Assembly (NCBI RefSeq): GCF_011493005.1
Contig: NZ_CP049156.1
Location: 124,001-188,000 of the forward strand
From: Caballeronia sp. SBC1
GTDB taxonomy: Bacteria; Pseudomonadota; Gammaproteobacteria; Burkholderiales; Burkholderiaceae
Direction of reading: 5' to 3'
DNA length: 64,000 bases
The position numbers were made by a program, and so were the translations under genes. Below the pieces are notes generated by a model. That model was not told the DNA's origin. It did no database searches and saw nothing but the letters and a program-made list of their open reading frames with translations. Position 1 is the first letter of the stretch. The number at the start of each line of letters is the position of its first letter. Below are positions 36,303 to 45,642 of the stretch, one piece after another.

Positions 36303-37075
36303 ATCAGCACGACCTCGTAGGGCCGGGTGAGACGTTCGAGCACATGGTCGGGCAGGATGGGTGCGCGACCCGTCGAGCCGTCGGCTTCGATCTGGCTCCG
36401 AAACGCCTGGACCGCGTGAACCTTGCGGGCAAGCGTGGCTGCATCCAGCACGATGCGGCGCGCACGGCTCCAGGGCACGCGCGAGTCCTCGGGTGTTGCC
36501 CAGTGCCAGGTCCACACCGGGACTTCCACGAACGGCAGGTCAAGCGCACCGGCCACGGCGGTCACGGCGCGGCCGACCGACTCGTGGTCCGGATGGCCAT
36601 CGAAACGCCAGGTTCCAAACACGATGTCACCCGGTTCGAGATGCACTTTCAGCGCTTCCACCAGTTCCGATTCAAATTTTTCTCCGTCGCCGTCTGGAAG
36701 GTGTAGCCGTACCACCGCGACATGTTTCATGCGTAGACGTTGTAGCGCATTGCGCGTTTCTTGCGGACGGGTCGCAGCCAGCCTCGCCGTGGGCCATTCC
36801 GTCGAATCAGGATGGCTTGCGGTGCCGTCCGTCACGGCAATGATCAGAACCTTGCGACCCAGGTCGGACAGTTGCGCAAGCAGGCCTCCCGTGCCCAGAA
36901 TCTCGTCGTCCGGATGTGGCGCAACAATGACGGCGCGCGCGCCTGGCGGCACGAGGATTGCCGGGTCGACTTCAGGCAGGCTCGAGAGCCGCCCGGAGTT
37001 TTGCCACGTTGCTTCCGGCGTGCCATTCCCCTTGATGGCGCGGTGGTTTGCCGAGTGAGTTACTACAGGTTCCAT
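36299..37075 (-). CDS. PIG-L family N-deacetylase
   Basis: 258 residues. Zinc-site motifs AVIVAPHPDDEILGTGG near residue 50 and FDGHPDHESVGRA further on, diagnostic of the LmbE/PIG-L fold that removes N-acetyl groups from GlcNAc-type substrates. The first about 40 residues are a variable leader. It overlaps the acyl-CoA dehydrogenase-like gene upstream by 13 bp and the methyltransferase gene downstream by 4 bp. Confidence 0.9.
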   Translation of the reverse strand: MEPVVTHSANHRAIKGNGTPEATWQNSGRLSSLPEVDPAILVPPGARAVIVAPHPDDEILGTGGLLAQLSDLGRKVLIIAVTDGTASHPDSTEWPTARLAATRPQETRNALQRLRMKHVAVVRLHLPDGDGEKFESELVEALKVHLEPGDIVFGTWRFDGHPDHESVGRAVTAVAGALDLPFVEVPVWTWHWATPEDSRVPWSRARRIVLDAATLARKVHAVQAFRSQIEADGSTGRAPILPDHVLERLTRPYEVVLI

Positions 37076-38115
37076 GTGCCGCCTTCCCCATTGATAAGTC
37101 GTTCAGCAAGCGCGGCTTCATCGCGTTCGGCATGACTCTGCCGGATAAAGACGGGTAGATCGGCCATCAGGCTGGCGAAATGGCGGTTGCGGCAGAGGGG
37201 TCCGGCGCCTAGGGCGCGGCCGGCGCGCTCGATGACATCAACCGCCGCCCGTTCCGCGGCCAGGCGGACACGAAAGGCATCGGGCATTGCGTCGGCCTGT
37301 GGCTCGCGGTCGATCCGCGCGGCCGCTTCGCGCAGCAGGCTGGCCGTGCCCCAGAGCGCTGTGTCAATTGCACCCAAATGGGCGAGTTTGTACGGGTCGG
37401 CGCGGCGCGCGGCATCCTGTTTGACGAATTCCCCGATTGCCGCTGCCGCTCCGAACCAGCATGCAGCAATCCCGCCGCCGCCGTGCCAGAAGCCTGCTCT
37501 CTCCAGATACGCCCGCGGCGCGCCGACGCAGGTGGCCTTGGCGTGATCGAAATGGACGTCCACGCTAGCGCTCGCCGACATGCCGACAGCCATCCAGCCA
37601 TCACACGTGATGCGCACGCCCGGCTGATGGAGATCGACTGCGACAAGAATGGGCTCGTCCCGCTCGTTCCAGGCTGTGACGAGGGCATGGGTTATGGACG
37701 CCGCTCCGGAACACCAGGCTTTCGTACCGTGCAACGTGGCGCTGGTTGTGTTGGATGCAGCTTTCGCGGTGAGGCGTGCCGAAGGCGGCTCTGCTGCCCA
37801 AACGCCCCACGCCTGACCGCTTTCCGAGACATGTCCTGCACCCAGTTCAGCCATGATTGCGAGCGCGTCCGTATGGCCTTCGAACAGCTTGACCAGTGCG
37901 AGATCGCACGCAGCGACCGCCGCGAGCATTCGCCAGCGTTCGAGCGTTGCGCCATGGCCAGGGAGTGGCAGGCGATCAAGACCGGCATTGATCAGGATGT
38001 GGAGCGCACGGGCGGTATCAGTGTCCGAGCCGCGCTCGAAGCGGAGTTCACGCAAAAACGGACCGAGAATGGATTCGCTGGCGGCCCCGCCGGTCATTGC
38101 TTGCATGGTGGTCAT
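37063..38115 (-). CDS. Acyl-CoA dehydrogenase-like flavoprotein
   Basis: 350 residues from the ATG at 38115 (others at 38106 and 38097). Shorter than the usual 380-400. Recognisable parts: TLHGTKAWCSGAASITHALVTA, a beta-domain stretch, and a helical C-terminal domain with RAGRALGAGPLCRNRHFASLMADLPVFIRQSHAERD. The usual catalytic Glu is not obvious by eye. First of three overlapping genes with PIG-L and the NodS-like enzyme, so probably part of a pathway that modifies an amino sugar rather than of beta-oxidation. Confidence 0.8.
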   Translation of the reverse strand: MTTMQAMTGGAASESILGPFLRELRFERGSDTDTARALHILINAGLDRLPLPGHGATLERWRMLAAVAACDLALVKLFEGHTDALAIMAELGAGHVSESGQAWGVWAAEPPSARLTAKAASNTTSATLHGTKAWCSGAASITHALVTAWNERDEPILVAVDLHQPGVRITCDGWMAVGMSASASVDVHFDHAKATCVGAPRAYLERAGFWHGGGGIAACWFGAAAAIGEFVKQDAARRADPYKLAHLGAIDTALWGTASLLREAAARIDREPQADAMPDAFRVRLAAERAAVDVIERAGRALGAGPLCRNRHFASLMADLPVFIRQSHAERDEAALAERLINGEGGTWNL

Positions 38116-38459
38116 TCCCAACCGCTTGTGTGGATGAAGGCAGGCATGTTGTTGCCCGTTGCCTGGTGCCAGTAACAGCTTGCAAACACAAGTGTGGCAA
38201 GGCACATGCCCGATCACCAGTCCGCCAAACGGCATAGGGGTTATGAAGAAACGAAACGCGTTTGCCGGCGCTCACGTCAAGTCATAGGCCTTCAGGCCGA
38301 ATCGACGGAACACCCAAATGAGCTTCAAATAGCAAAAAAGCCGCACAGGGCGGCTTCATGCTTGGGTAAGTTGGGTCGGGAGAATCAGTCATGCAACGTG
38401 CTTTCGCACTATTGCCAGCGGCGGCATGGGCGCCGCGCCTACTAGCGGTCCCAATGGAC
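38116..38459. other. Intergenic, 344 bp
   Basis: No gene. It holds the symporter terminator (38334-38357) and the leader of the acyl-CoA dehydrogenase-like gene. The frame of that gene stays open to 38235 but without a ribosome site. Confidence 0.5.
38334..38357 (-). terminator. Terminator of the symporter gene
   Basis: On the minus strand AAGCCGC-CCTGT-GCGGCTT followed by TTTTGC; it lies about 105 bp beyond the leftward symporter stop. Confidence 0.75.
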
Positions 38460-39476
38460 CTAACGGACTTGCGCGCGGGTGCCTTCTGGCTGCGGCGCCT
38501 GCTCGCCGGACATGTCGCGAGCACCCCAGCGTTGCGCGAGTACAGCGCACGTCATCAACTGGATCTGGTGGAAAAGCATCAACGGCAGAACGACCGCACC
38601 TACCGCGTGCGAGGCAAAAATCACCTTTGCCATTGGAATGCCCGAGGCGAGGCTTTTCTTCGATCCGCAAAAAATGATCGTGATCTGATCTGCCCGGTTG
38701 AAGCCCAGCCGCTTGCTGGCGAACGCCGTCACTCCCAGCGCGAGCGCCAGCAGGACCACATTCACTACGACCAGCCCACCGAGCGTTTGCAGGGAAATGG
38801 TGTGCCAGATGCCCTCATTCACCGCTTCGCTGAACGCCACGTACACGACCAGCAGGATCGAGCCTTGATCGACGAAACGCAGAATGCCTCGATTTTTCTC
38901 GAGCCATTTGCTGATCACCGGCCGCAGCAATTGGCCTGCAATAAACGGCACGAGCAGTTGCATCACAATATTGCCGACCGTGTGCCATGCGGAACCGGCG
39001 TGGCCGCTGCCATCAGTCACCACGAGACCGACCAGCGCGGGCGTGATGAAGATGCCGAGTAGGCTCGACGCCGAGGCGGCGCAAACCGCCGCCGGCACGT
39101 TGCCCTTGGCAATGGATGTGAACGCAATGGACGACTGCACGGTGGACGGCAGCGTGCACAGGAAAAGGATCCCCATATACAGCGCGGGCGTGACGAGCGG
39201 CGTGAGGACGGGTTTCAGCGCCAGGCCGAGCAAGGGAAATAGCGCGAAGGTGCTGAGCAGTACAACGATGTGCAGACGCCAGTGCGTCATGCCCGAGACG
39301 ACCGCTTCACGGGAGAGCTTTGCACCGTGCAGGAAAAACAGCAGCCCGACAGCAATGTTGGTCAGCCAGTTGAAGCCGACCGCCGCCGCGCCGCGGCAGG
39401 GCAGCAGGCTGGCAAGGATCACCGTGCCTACGAGTGCAAGAGTGAAGTTGTCGGGGAGAAACTTGGGGCGGGTCAT
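38460..39476 (-). CDS. Bile acid:sodium symporter family protein (YfeH-like)
   Basis: 338 residues with nine or ten hydrophobic segments. Landmarks of the SBF-like/YfeH branch: GLLFFLHGAKLSREAV, LCTLPSTVQSSIAFTSIAKGN, and IIFCGSKKSLASGIPMAKVIF. These carriers move organic anions with Na+; the physiological substrate is unknown. Monocistronic. Ribosome site weak. Confidence 0.9.
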   Translation of the reverse strand: MTRPKFLPDNFTLALVGTVILASLLPCRGAAAVGFNWLTNIAVGLLFFLHGAKLSREAVVSGMTHWRLHIVVLLSTFALFPLLGLALKPVLTPLVTPALYMGILFLCTLPSTVQSSIAFTSIAKGNVPAAVCAASASSLLGIFITPALVGLVVTDGSGHAGSAWHTVGNIVMQLLVPFIAGQLLRPVISKWLEKNRGILRFVDQGSILLVVYVAFSEAVNEGIWHTISLQTLGGLVVVNVVLLALALGVTAFASKRLGFNRADQITIIFCGSKKSLASGIPMAKVIFASHAVGAVVLPLMLFHQIQLMTCAVLAQRWGARDMSGEQAPQPEGTRAQVR

Positions 39477-39990
39477 CGGGGATTCGCATGTTCATGAAAG
39501 TGCATGACGACTTCGGGCGATCACGTTTTTTGCCTTCAAGAGGCGAACGGACACGCGCGAAACCGTCGCGATCGCTATTTTGAGCGCATACCGATTCAAG
39601 ATGCAAATTCATTTAAGTGATCTATTAATTCCCTAAGTGCATGAATTGTCAGTTTGGGGCACCCGACAGGAGGATGTACAGCGCTGTTTCGGACCATCTG
39701 CGGGACTCGTGGTTTGGAATCGAAATCAAGTCGATTTGATAAGACAGAAGCGCCGGGAGTCATCCCGAAAAGCGGCAAAAAACACTGAAGTAACATGGTG
39801 TTACAACCCTCAGGAAGACCTAACACTTTTTGGCTCGACTCCAGTCGCGCGGCACAATAAATTGAATGGCAGACTGGTCGACAGGCGCGTTAAGTAGCGT
39901 GCCTGATGCTCCGACAATTGACCGGTCGGCGATGCTTGGCGGTATCCACTCTCCGCTGACACGCTCGAACAGAGTCGGACAACTCGCAGT
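39477..39990. other. Divergent spacer, 514 bp
   Basis: No gene. AT-richer around 39590-39640 with a direct TAAGTG repeat, and an inverted repeat GTAACA-TGG-TGTTAC at 39790-39804. Promoters for the symporter and the secreted protein must lie here. Confidence 0.45.
39790..39804. promoter_or_regulatory. Inverted repeat GTAACATGGTGTTAC
   Basis: Six-base perfect arms with a 3-base centre, about 190 bp before the secreted-protein gene and 310 bp before the symporter start. The form fits a dimeric regulator site; the regulator is unknown. Confidence 0.35.
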
Positions 39991-40425
39991 ATGGATATGT
40001 TGCCCAGCCGATTTCGCTCTATTGCTCGCTTGATCCTCGCCGCTGCGGCCGGTCTGGTTGCGGCGTCGACGCTGTGTGCGTCGTTGGCTTTTGCCGGCGG
40101 CAACAACGGCGAGATGTACAACCGCAACACCGGTCAGGCCCAAGGGCAATGGAGGGCCGCGAACCGGCATGCAATGCGAGTGGACGACGTCGCGCGTGGT
40201 GCTCAGCCGTTCGGTTATCAACGCGTGGCGGCCGGTTCCGGATTGACGCCGATCAGCGCGGAAGTACGCGGTGGATCGCGCGCCGAGCAGGCGGCGCAAT
40301 TGCCCACTGGAGGATCGATCCGCGCCGACATTGCACGTTATAACGAAGAGCGCGGCAGCACGCGCCCGTCAGGTCGGCAAGCCGATGACCCGCGCTCGCG
40401 CGCGAACTCTCCGTATCGGAATTGA
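39991..40425 (+). CDS. Secreted hypothetical protein, 144 aa
   Basis: 144 residues with a clear signal peptide (RFRSIARLILAAAAGLVAAS, cleavage probably after SLAFA). The mature part is Gln/Arg/Gly-rich and looks flexible (GEMYNRNTGQAQGQWRAANR). Family not recognised. Start at 39991 or the Met two codons later; neither has a good ribosome site. The signal peptide and codon use support a real exported protein. Confidence 0.6.
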   Translation: MDMLPSRFRSIARLILAAAAGLVAASTLCASLAFAGGNNGEMYNRNTGQAQGQWRAANRHAMRVDDVARGAQPFGYQRVAAGSGLTPISAEVRGGSRAEQAAQLPTGGSIRADIARYNEERGSTRPSGRQADDPRSRANSPYRN

Positions 40426-41132
40426 TGGCGGAACTTGACGGTTGCACTTGGCGCGTACAGCCGAACGCGTAATCACGCGCGATACCGCGAGAATCAAATC
40501 TGCGCGGGGCGCTGGGTGTTAGCTTGCGAAACGCAGCTCGCGAAACGCGCATCAAAAATTCCCGCAGCACCCTCATATATCCCTCGTAGTACCCGCGATG
40601 TTCCTCACCCACAAGTTCGAACTGCTGGCTCGACTGGCCCTCGGCTGACCGCAACTTGCTTGCGAGTGCAAAACAAAAAACAATTGTCCCGTCTATGGCA
40701 AGCGTCGCAATGACGTAATCCCGCCACAGTTTTATCGCCAGAAGCTCGTAACCATTCCTCTCAAATTTAGCCGCATTAACAATGCTTCGGGCTGGTGTTT
40801 CTCATCGCATTTTTATTGTTGCCGGAATGCAGATTGCCCCGGTGCACCGTGGCATATAGCATCGCGGGCTATCGACTTGCAGGTCGGCTCTTCCTGTGAG
40901 CATCCTTTTCGCATCGCGTTACATCGGGGGATAAAAGTTCGTCACGCGCAATGTATTCAAACCGCTATAGACAGCATAAGGAAAGTTATTTTTGTCCAGA
41001 AAAATGATCCGTAAAGATGGTCTCGCCCTAAGCCATCTGCATGCATAGCGGACATTTATAAGAACAGTCCGATAAAGCGAGGCAAAGTCCTTCGCCGAAT
41101 CCCGTTTTAACGTTAATACGACAGGAGAGTCC
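40426..41132. other. Long spacer before the porin gene, 707 bp
   Basis: Nothing convincingly coding on either strand. The last about 250 bp (from 40860) are AT-richer and probably hold the porin promoter and leader; TTATAAG near 41056 could be a -10 but has no good -35. Confidence 0.45.
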
Positions 41133-42215
41133 ATGAAGCGACCCGTGAACCGCGTGCTTAAGGCCGCGGCCAAGGCTACCGTTACTGCCGGCATGTTCGG
41201 CTTGCTTGCCGCCAGTTCCGCCCATGCGCAATCGAGCGTCCAGTTGTACGGACAGGTTGACGAATGGGTGGGAGCCACTAAATTCCCGGGCAGCGCCAAC
41301 GCCTGGAACGTGGGCGGCGGCGGTATGTCGACGTCGTATTGGGGCTTCAAAGGCAGCGAAGATCTTGGTGGCGGTTATAAGGCGGTCTTCGCGTTGGAAA
41401 GCTTCTTTCGCGCGCAGAACGGCAACTACGGCCGCTTCCAGGGCGATACGTTTTTTGCGCGCAACTCGTATGTTGGTGTTGAGTCGCCGTACGGTACGGT
41501 CACCGCTGGCCGGCTGACCACGCAGCTTTTTGTATCGACCATTTTGTTTAACCCGTTTGGTGATTCGTACACGTTCTCACCAATGGTGTATCACGTGTTC
41601 CTTGGCCAGAGCACGTATCCGACGTACACGACGGACCAGGGTGTTGTCGGCGATTCGGGTTGGAACAATTCCGTTCAGTACACCACACCTGATTTCAGCG
41701 GTTTGTCGGGTAGCGCGATGTATGGCGTCGGCAATGAGGCCGGACAAAACGGCGCGAAGAAATACAGCGCGCAATTCCTGTATTTCCACGGCCCGTTTGC
41801 GGCGACCGGCGTATATCAATACGTGAATTTCAGCGCAACACCGGGTGACCTGTCGTCGTTCGTGCCCGGTTACAAGAGCCAGAGCGTCGGCCAGTTGGGC
41901 GCTTCGTACGACATGAAATTCGTCAAGTTCTTCGCGCAGTACATGTACACGCATAACGATATCGATCCGGGTTCGTTCCACGTGAACACGGGCCAGGGCG
42001 GCGTGACCGTTCCGGTTGGCGTGGGTACGGTGATGGCCTCGTATGCGTATTCGCGCAGCAATGGCGGCCTCGACCAGACGCACAAGAGCTGGGCGGTCGG
42101 TTACGACTATCCTCTCTCGAAGCGCACCGACGTTTATGCCGCATACCTGAACGACAAGTACACGAGCATGTCGAGCGGCGATACGTACGGCGTCGGTATT
42201 CGCACGAAGTTCTGA
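41133..42215 (+). CDS. Outer-membrane porin (Gram-negative trimeric porin family)
   Basis: 360 residues; ATG with CAGGAGAG upstream. Signal peptide ends SSAHAQS. The mature protein begins SVQLYGQVDEWVGA and shows alternating beta-strands (SYWGFKGSEDLGGGYKAVFALES, NSYVGVESPYGTVTAGR) and a terminal phenylalanine (VGIRTKF), the outer-membrane assembly signal. This is the OmpC/Omp32-like 16-strand family, with many paralogues in Burkholderia. General diffusion pore; ion preference not readable. A strong terminator follows. Confidence 0.94.
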   Translation: MKRPVNRVLKAAAKATVTAGMFGLLAASSAHAQSSVQLYGQVDEWVGATKFPGSANAWNVGGGGMSTSYWGFKGSEDLGGGYKAVFALESFFRAQNGNYGRFQGDTFFARNSYVGVESPYGTVTAGRLTTQLFVSTILFNPFGDSYTFSPMVYHVFLGQSTYPTYTTDQGVVGDSGWNNSVQYTTPDFSGLSGSAMYGVGNEAGQNGAKKYSAQFLYFHGPFAATGVYQYVNFSATPGDLSSFVPGYKSQSVGQLGASYDMKFVKFFAQYMYTHNDIDPGSFHVNTGQGGVTVPVGVGTVMASYAYSRSNGGLDQTHKSWAVGYDYPLSKRTDVYAAYLNDKYTSMSSGDTYGVGIRTKF

Positions 42216-42263
42216 GCGAGGGGGCAAGGAGGGCGAGCGTTGCGCGCTGGCTCCCGGCAACGC

Positions 42264-42300
42264 AAAACGCCGCCCTTACGAACGCCAAGGGCGGCGTTTT
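42264..42300. terminator. Bidirectional terminator after the porin gene
   Basis: AAAACGCCGCCCTT / AAGGGCGGCGTTTT, 14-bp perfect stem between convergent porin and nitronate monooxygenase genes. Confidence 0.92.
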
Positions 42301-42362
42301 AGCTGACAAGCGAGCAAGTGATCTGAAAAGATTCACGAACCCGCCGCTCTCACCGGACTGCT

Positions 42363-43328
42363 TTATCGCGAAATACCTAGCCGCGTTTTAGCATCGTCGT
42401 ATTCGTGCTTGAGCCGCGACACGAGTTCCGCCACTGTCGGCACGTCGTCCATCAGGCCGACGCCTTGTCCCGCGCCCCAGATTTCTTTCCACGCTTTGGC
42501 TTTGATCGCCGAGTCGCCGAAATTCATTGCTGCTTTATCCGACGCTGGCAGCGCGTCTGGATCGAGTCCGGCATTGAGAATGCTCTGACGAATGTAGTTG
42601 CCGTGTACGCCGGTAAATAGGTTCGTATAGATGATGTCGGCCGCCTTCGACCCCACGATCGCAGTCTTGTAGTCTTCCAGCGCATGCGCCTCGCGCGTGG
42701 CAATAAAACGTGTGCCGATATACGCGAAATCTGCGCCCATGGCCTGCGCGGCGAGAATCGAACCACCGTTGGCAATGGCCCCGGACAATGCGATCGGACC
42801 ATCGAAAATACGCCGTACTTCGCCTACCAGCGCGAACGGCGAGGTCATGCCCGCATGTCCGCCGGCGCCGGCCGCGACGAGGATCAAGCCATCGACGCCC
42901 GCTTCCAGCGCCTTCTCGGCGTGCCGCAGGTTGATAACGTCATGCAACACGATGCCGCCGTAGCTGTGCACGGCGTCGATCATCTCCTTGACCGGCGCGC
43001 GCAGGCTCGTGATGAAGATTGGCACGCGATGTTCCACGCACACCCGCACGTCCGCCTCAAGCCGCGCGTTCGAGTGATGGACGATCTGGTTGACCGCGAC
43101 CGGACCGACCGGCGCGCCCGGATTCGCCGCCTTGTGCGCCTGGATTCCTTCGCCGATCTGCGTGAGCCATTCGTCGAGCAATTCGGCCGGCCGCGCATTC
43201 AGCGCAGGAAACGAGCCGACAATACCCGCCTTGCATTGCGCGAGCACGAGCTCGGGATAGCTGACGATGAACATCGGCGAGGCGATGACGGGTAGCGCAA
43301 GGTGTTGCAGAGCGGCGGGAAGTGCCAT
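42363..43328 (-). CDS. Nitronate monooxygenase (2-nitropropane dioxygenase-like)
   Basis: 321 residues from the ATG at 43328 (AGGAG upstream); the longer frame to 43418 lacks support. FMN TIM-barrel: LPVIASPMFIVSYPELVLAQ at the N-terminus, ILVAAGAGGHAGMTSPFAL, and ALSGAIANGGSILAAQAMGADFAYIGTRF phosphate-binding loops. It oxidises nitronates such as propionate-3-nitronate, or acts as a related flavin enoyl reductase. Divergent from a dehalogenase-like hydrolase. Confidence 0.92.
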   Translation of the reverse strand: MALPAALQHLALPVIASPMFIVSYPELVLAQCKAGIVGSFPALNARPAELLDEWLTQIGEGIQAHKAANPGAPVGPVAVNQIVHHSNARLEADVRVCVEHRVPIFITSLRAPVKEMIDAVHSYGGIVLHDVINLRHAEKALEAGVDGLILVAAGAGGHAGMTSPFALVGEVRRIFDGPIALSGAIANGGSILAAQAMGADFAYIGTRFIATREAHALEDYKTAIVGSKAADIIYTNLFTGVHGNYIRQSILNAGLDPDALPASDKAAMNFGDSAIKAKAWKEIWGAGQGVGLMDDVPTVAELVSRLKHEYDDAKTRLGISR

Positions 43329-43632
43329 GACACGAGTCTCCTGATTGAATGTGAAAGCCGGCGATGCGCGCGCGTCCATCTGACGTGGGGCCACAACAAC
43401 TGCACAGTAACCGCGCATGGCGATTGCCGCCGGACTTTGGCGTTGCTCAAGCGCATGCCTTCAAATCAAAGTCATGCGAACGGTCGTTCTATTATAGGCG
43501 AATCTTCCGATGCACGATCACCAAAGACATTGGAAGAAGTCTTCAGCTTCTACGAAAGCGCCTGCCAGCAAGCAGTTTAGTATCGCCGTGGACGCCTACA
43601 ATGCTTTTCCCGCCACGCCGATTATTCACGCC
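43329..43632. other. Divergent promoter region, 304 bp
   Basis: Between the nitronate monooxygenase and the alpha/beta hydrolase. TATTATAGG at 43490-43498 is a possible -10; no good -35. The hydrolase frame is open from 43510 but the added residues do not look like family sequence. Confidence 0.4.
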
Positions 43633-44526
43633 ATGCCGTTCGAAGACTACGAGCCGTTCACCTTCAATGCCGCGGGCGTCGAACTCTTCGGTATGAAGGG
43701 CGGTAACGGGCCGCCGCTTCTGCTGCTTCACGGCCACCCGCAGACACATGAGATCTGGCATCGGCTGGCTGCCGTCCTGGCGCAGCATTTCACCGTGATC
43801 GCGACCGATCTGCGCGGTTACGGCGCATCAGCGAAACCGCCCAGCGACGCGCAGCACACACCCTATTCGAAACGCGCGATGGCTGCCGATCAGGTCGCGG
43901 TCATGCGGAATTTCGGTTTCGAGCGCTTCATGGTCTGCGCGCATGATCGCGGCGCGCGGGTGGCGCACCGGATGGCGCTGGATTTTCCGCAGGCTGTCGA
44001 CCGCCTGATGCTGCTCGACATAGCGCCAACGCTCGCCATGTACGAAGCCACCGATCGCGCCTTCGCCACCGCCTATTTTCACTGGTTCTTCCTGATCCAG
44101 CCTGAGCCGTTGCCGGAATTGCTGATCGGCGCGCATCCGGACGCGTATGTCGAGCGCGTGATGGGTAGTCGCCACGCGGGTCTCGCGCCGTTTGCCCCGC
44201 ACGCTTTGCAGGCTTACCGCGACGCGCTGCGTCAGCCGGGCGCGGTACATGCGATGTGCGAGGACTATCGGGCGTCGGCGAGCATCGATCTCGAGCACGA
44301 TCGAGCGGATATTGAGTGCGGCAACAGGGTCGCGTGTCCACTGCGGGTCTTGTGGGGGCAGGAAGGTGTGATCGAACAATGCTTCGAGCCGTTGGCCGAA
44401 TGGCGTCGTGTCGCACGCGATGTCAGTGGCCGAGCGTTGCCTTCCGGCCACTATATTCCGGAAGAAGTACCCGATGAATTGCTCGCGGAAATGCTGGCGT
44501 TTTTCGAGGCAAGCGAGGAGGCATAA
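43633..44526 (+). CDS. Alpha/beta hydrolase, fluoroacetate/haloacetate dehalogenase type
   Basis: 297 residues from the ATG at 43633. Motifs: LLLLHGHPQTHEIWH (oxyanion loop), nucleophile Asp in CAHDRGARVAHRMALD, third acid in LMLLDIAPT, halide/carboxylate pocket HW in AYFHWFF, and catalytic His in SGHYIPEE. The D-R-x-x-R and HW pairs are those of fluoroacetate dehalogenase (DehH1/FAcD). C-F cleaving ability is plausible but some relatives are plain hydrolases. Ribosome site weak. Confidence 0.88.
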   Translation: MPFEDYEPFTFNAAGVELFGMKGGNGPPLLLLHGHPQTHEIWHRLAAVLAQHFTVIATDLRGYGASAKPPSDAQHTPYSKRAMAADQVAVMRNFGFERFMVCAHDRGARVAHRMALDFPQAVDRLMLLDIAPTLAMYEATDRAFATAYFHWFFLIQPEPLPELLIGAHPDAYVERVMGSRHAGLAPFAPHALQAYRDALRQPGAVHAMCEDYRASASIDLEHDRADIECGNRVACPLRVLWGQEGVIEQCFEPLAEWRRVARDVSGRALPSGHYIPEEVPDELLAEMLAFFEASEEA

Positions 44527-44733
44527 GGGCGCAGCGTGTGCGCGTCACGGTGCGTTCAAGCGGCTGTTATTTTTCTGTAGGGAAAGCACCGATGCGTCTC
44601 AAAAACAGGCGCGCTACGATGCATTCGGCGCTGATCACGTCTACAAAATTCCGCCGCTTGGGCTTGGCCGTTCGACGACAAATCGATAGCTGACAAGCGG
44701 CTTTCTTTTTGTCTGTTTGTTATGCCCGTGCGT

Positions 44734-45642
44734 TCAGGCAACGCTCACCGTATCGCCTTCCATCTTCAGCACGCCGCTCGCTGCCAGTTCGGAGAGATAC
44801 TTGCGCACTAACCGCTGCCGATCATCGGAGAGAAGGTTAGCGGCGGCGCGCATGGCGCCGGCTTTATCTATGAGCAGCAACAAGTCGCTGAGCGGCATAG
44901 AGCGCAACTCCATCAGCTTGAACACGATCAATACCTTCAGCGCATTCTTCGCGTTGCGCACAGGATCGGCGCGCAGGTAATCGATTCGCGAGAAAGCGAT
45001 ATCCAATGCCTTCAGTACATTCGTGAACGGCGCGCCATGGCCAGGAATCACCGCCCGCACGTCCAGTGTTGCGATCAATTCGAGCACCGCGCGTTGTTCC
45101 GCGAAGCCGCTCTCGCCTTCCAGTTCCGGAAAGATCACGCCGAAGCCGTTTTCCCACAGCGCGTCGGCGCTGACCAGCAGCCGTTCTTCAGCGCAATACA
45201 ACATCAGCGAATGCGGATCGTGACCGGGCGCGCCGAGCACCGACCAGTCGAGGCCACCCAGTTGGAGCGTCGCTCCCGGCGCAATTGTTCCGGTGAAACC
45301 GAAACGCTCGCAGGTTTGCCCGGTCGCGCGGAACGTGAGTTTCTCTTCGTCCCATTCACGCACGGCGTCGGCCTCTGTTTGCGGAATCAGCGTCTCGCAG
45401 ACGAAGTTCGCTTGCAGCAGCGCATTGCCGCCGCAATGGTCCGAATGCAGATGCGTGTTCACAATCAGATCGAGCGTGCGTTCACTGCCAAGCGCTTGCC
45501 GAACGAGCGCCAGCGTCTGTGGCGCGTGTGTCGCGTAGCCGGAATCGACCAGCGCGGTGCGGGCGTTATCGATGAAGAACACGTTATTCGACGACAGCCA
45601 GCCGCGCTCAAACACCCGCATGGACGCCGGTAACGCGATCAT
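44734..45642 (-). CDS. MBL-fold metallo-hydrolase
   Basis: 302 residues. Metal motifs: NTHLHSDHCGGNALL (HxHxDH), GAPGHDPHSLMLYC, VSADALWENG and the final VIPGHGAPF. A C-terminal helical extension of about 85 residues (DYLRADPVRNAKNALKVLIVFKL) resembles the winged-helix tail of LACTB2-like nucleic-acid or thioester hydrolases. Its start overlaps the MaoC-fusion stop by 4 bases, so it is the last gene of the run from ghrA leftwards. Confidence 0.88.
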   Translation of the reverse strand: MIALPASMRVFERGWLSSNNVFFIDNARTALVDSGYATHAPQTLALVRQALGSERTLDLIVNTHLHSDHCGGNALLQANFVCETLIPQTEADAVREWDEEKLTFRATGQTCERFGFTGTIAPGATLQLGGLDWSVLGAPGHDPHSLMLYCAEERLLVSADALWENGFGVIFPELEGESGFAEQRAVLELIATLDVRAVIPGHGAPFTNVLKALDIAFSRIDYLRADPVRNAKNALKVLIVFKLMELRSMPLSDLLLLIDKAGAMRAAANLLSDDRQRLVRKYLSELAASGVLKMEGDTVSVA

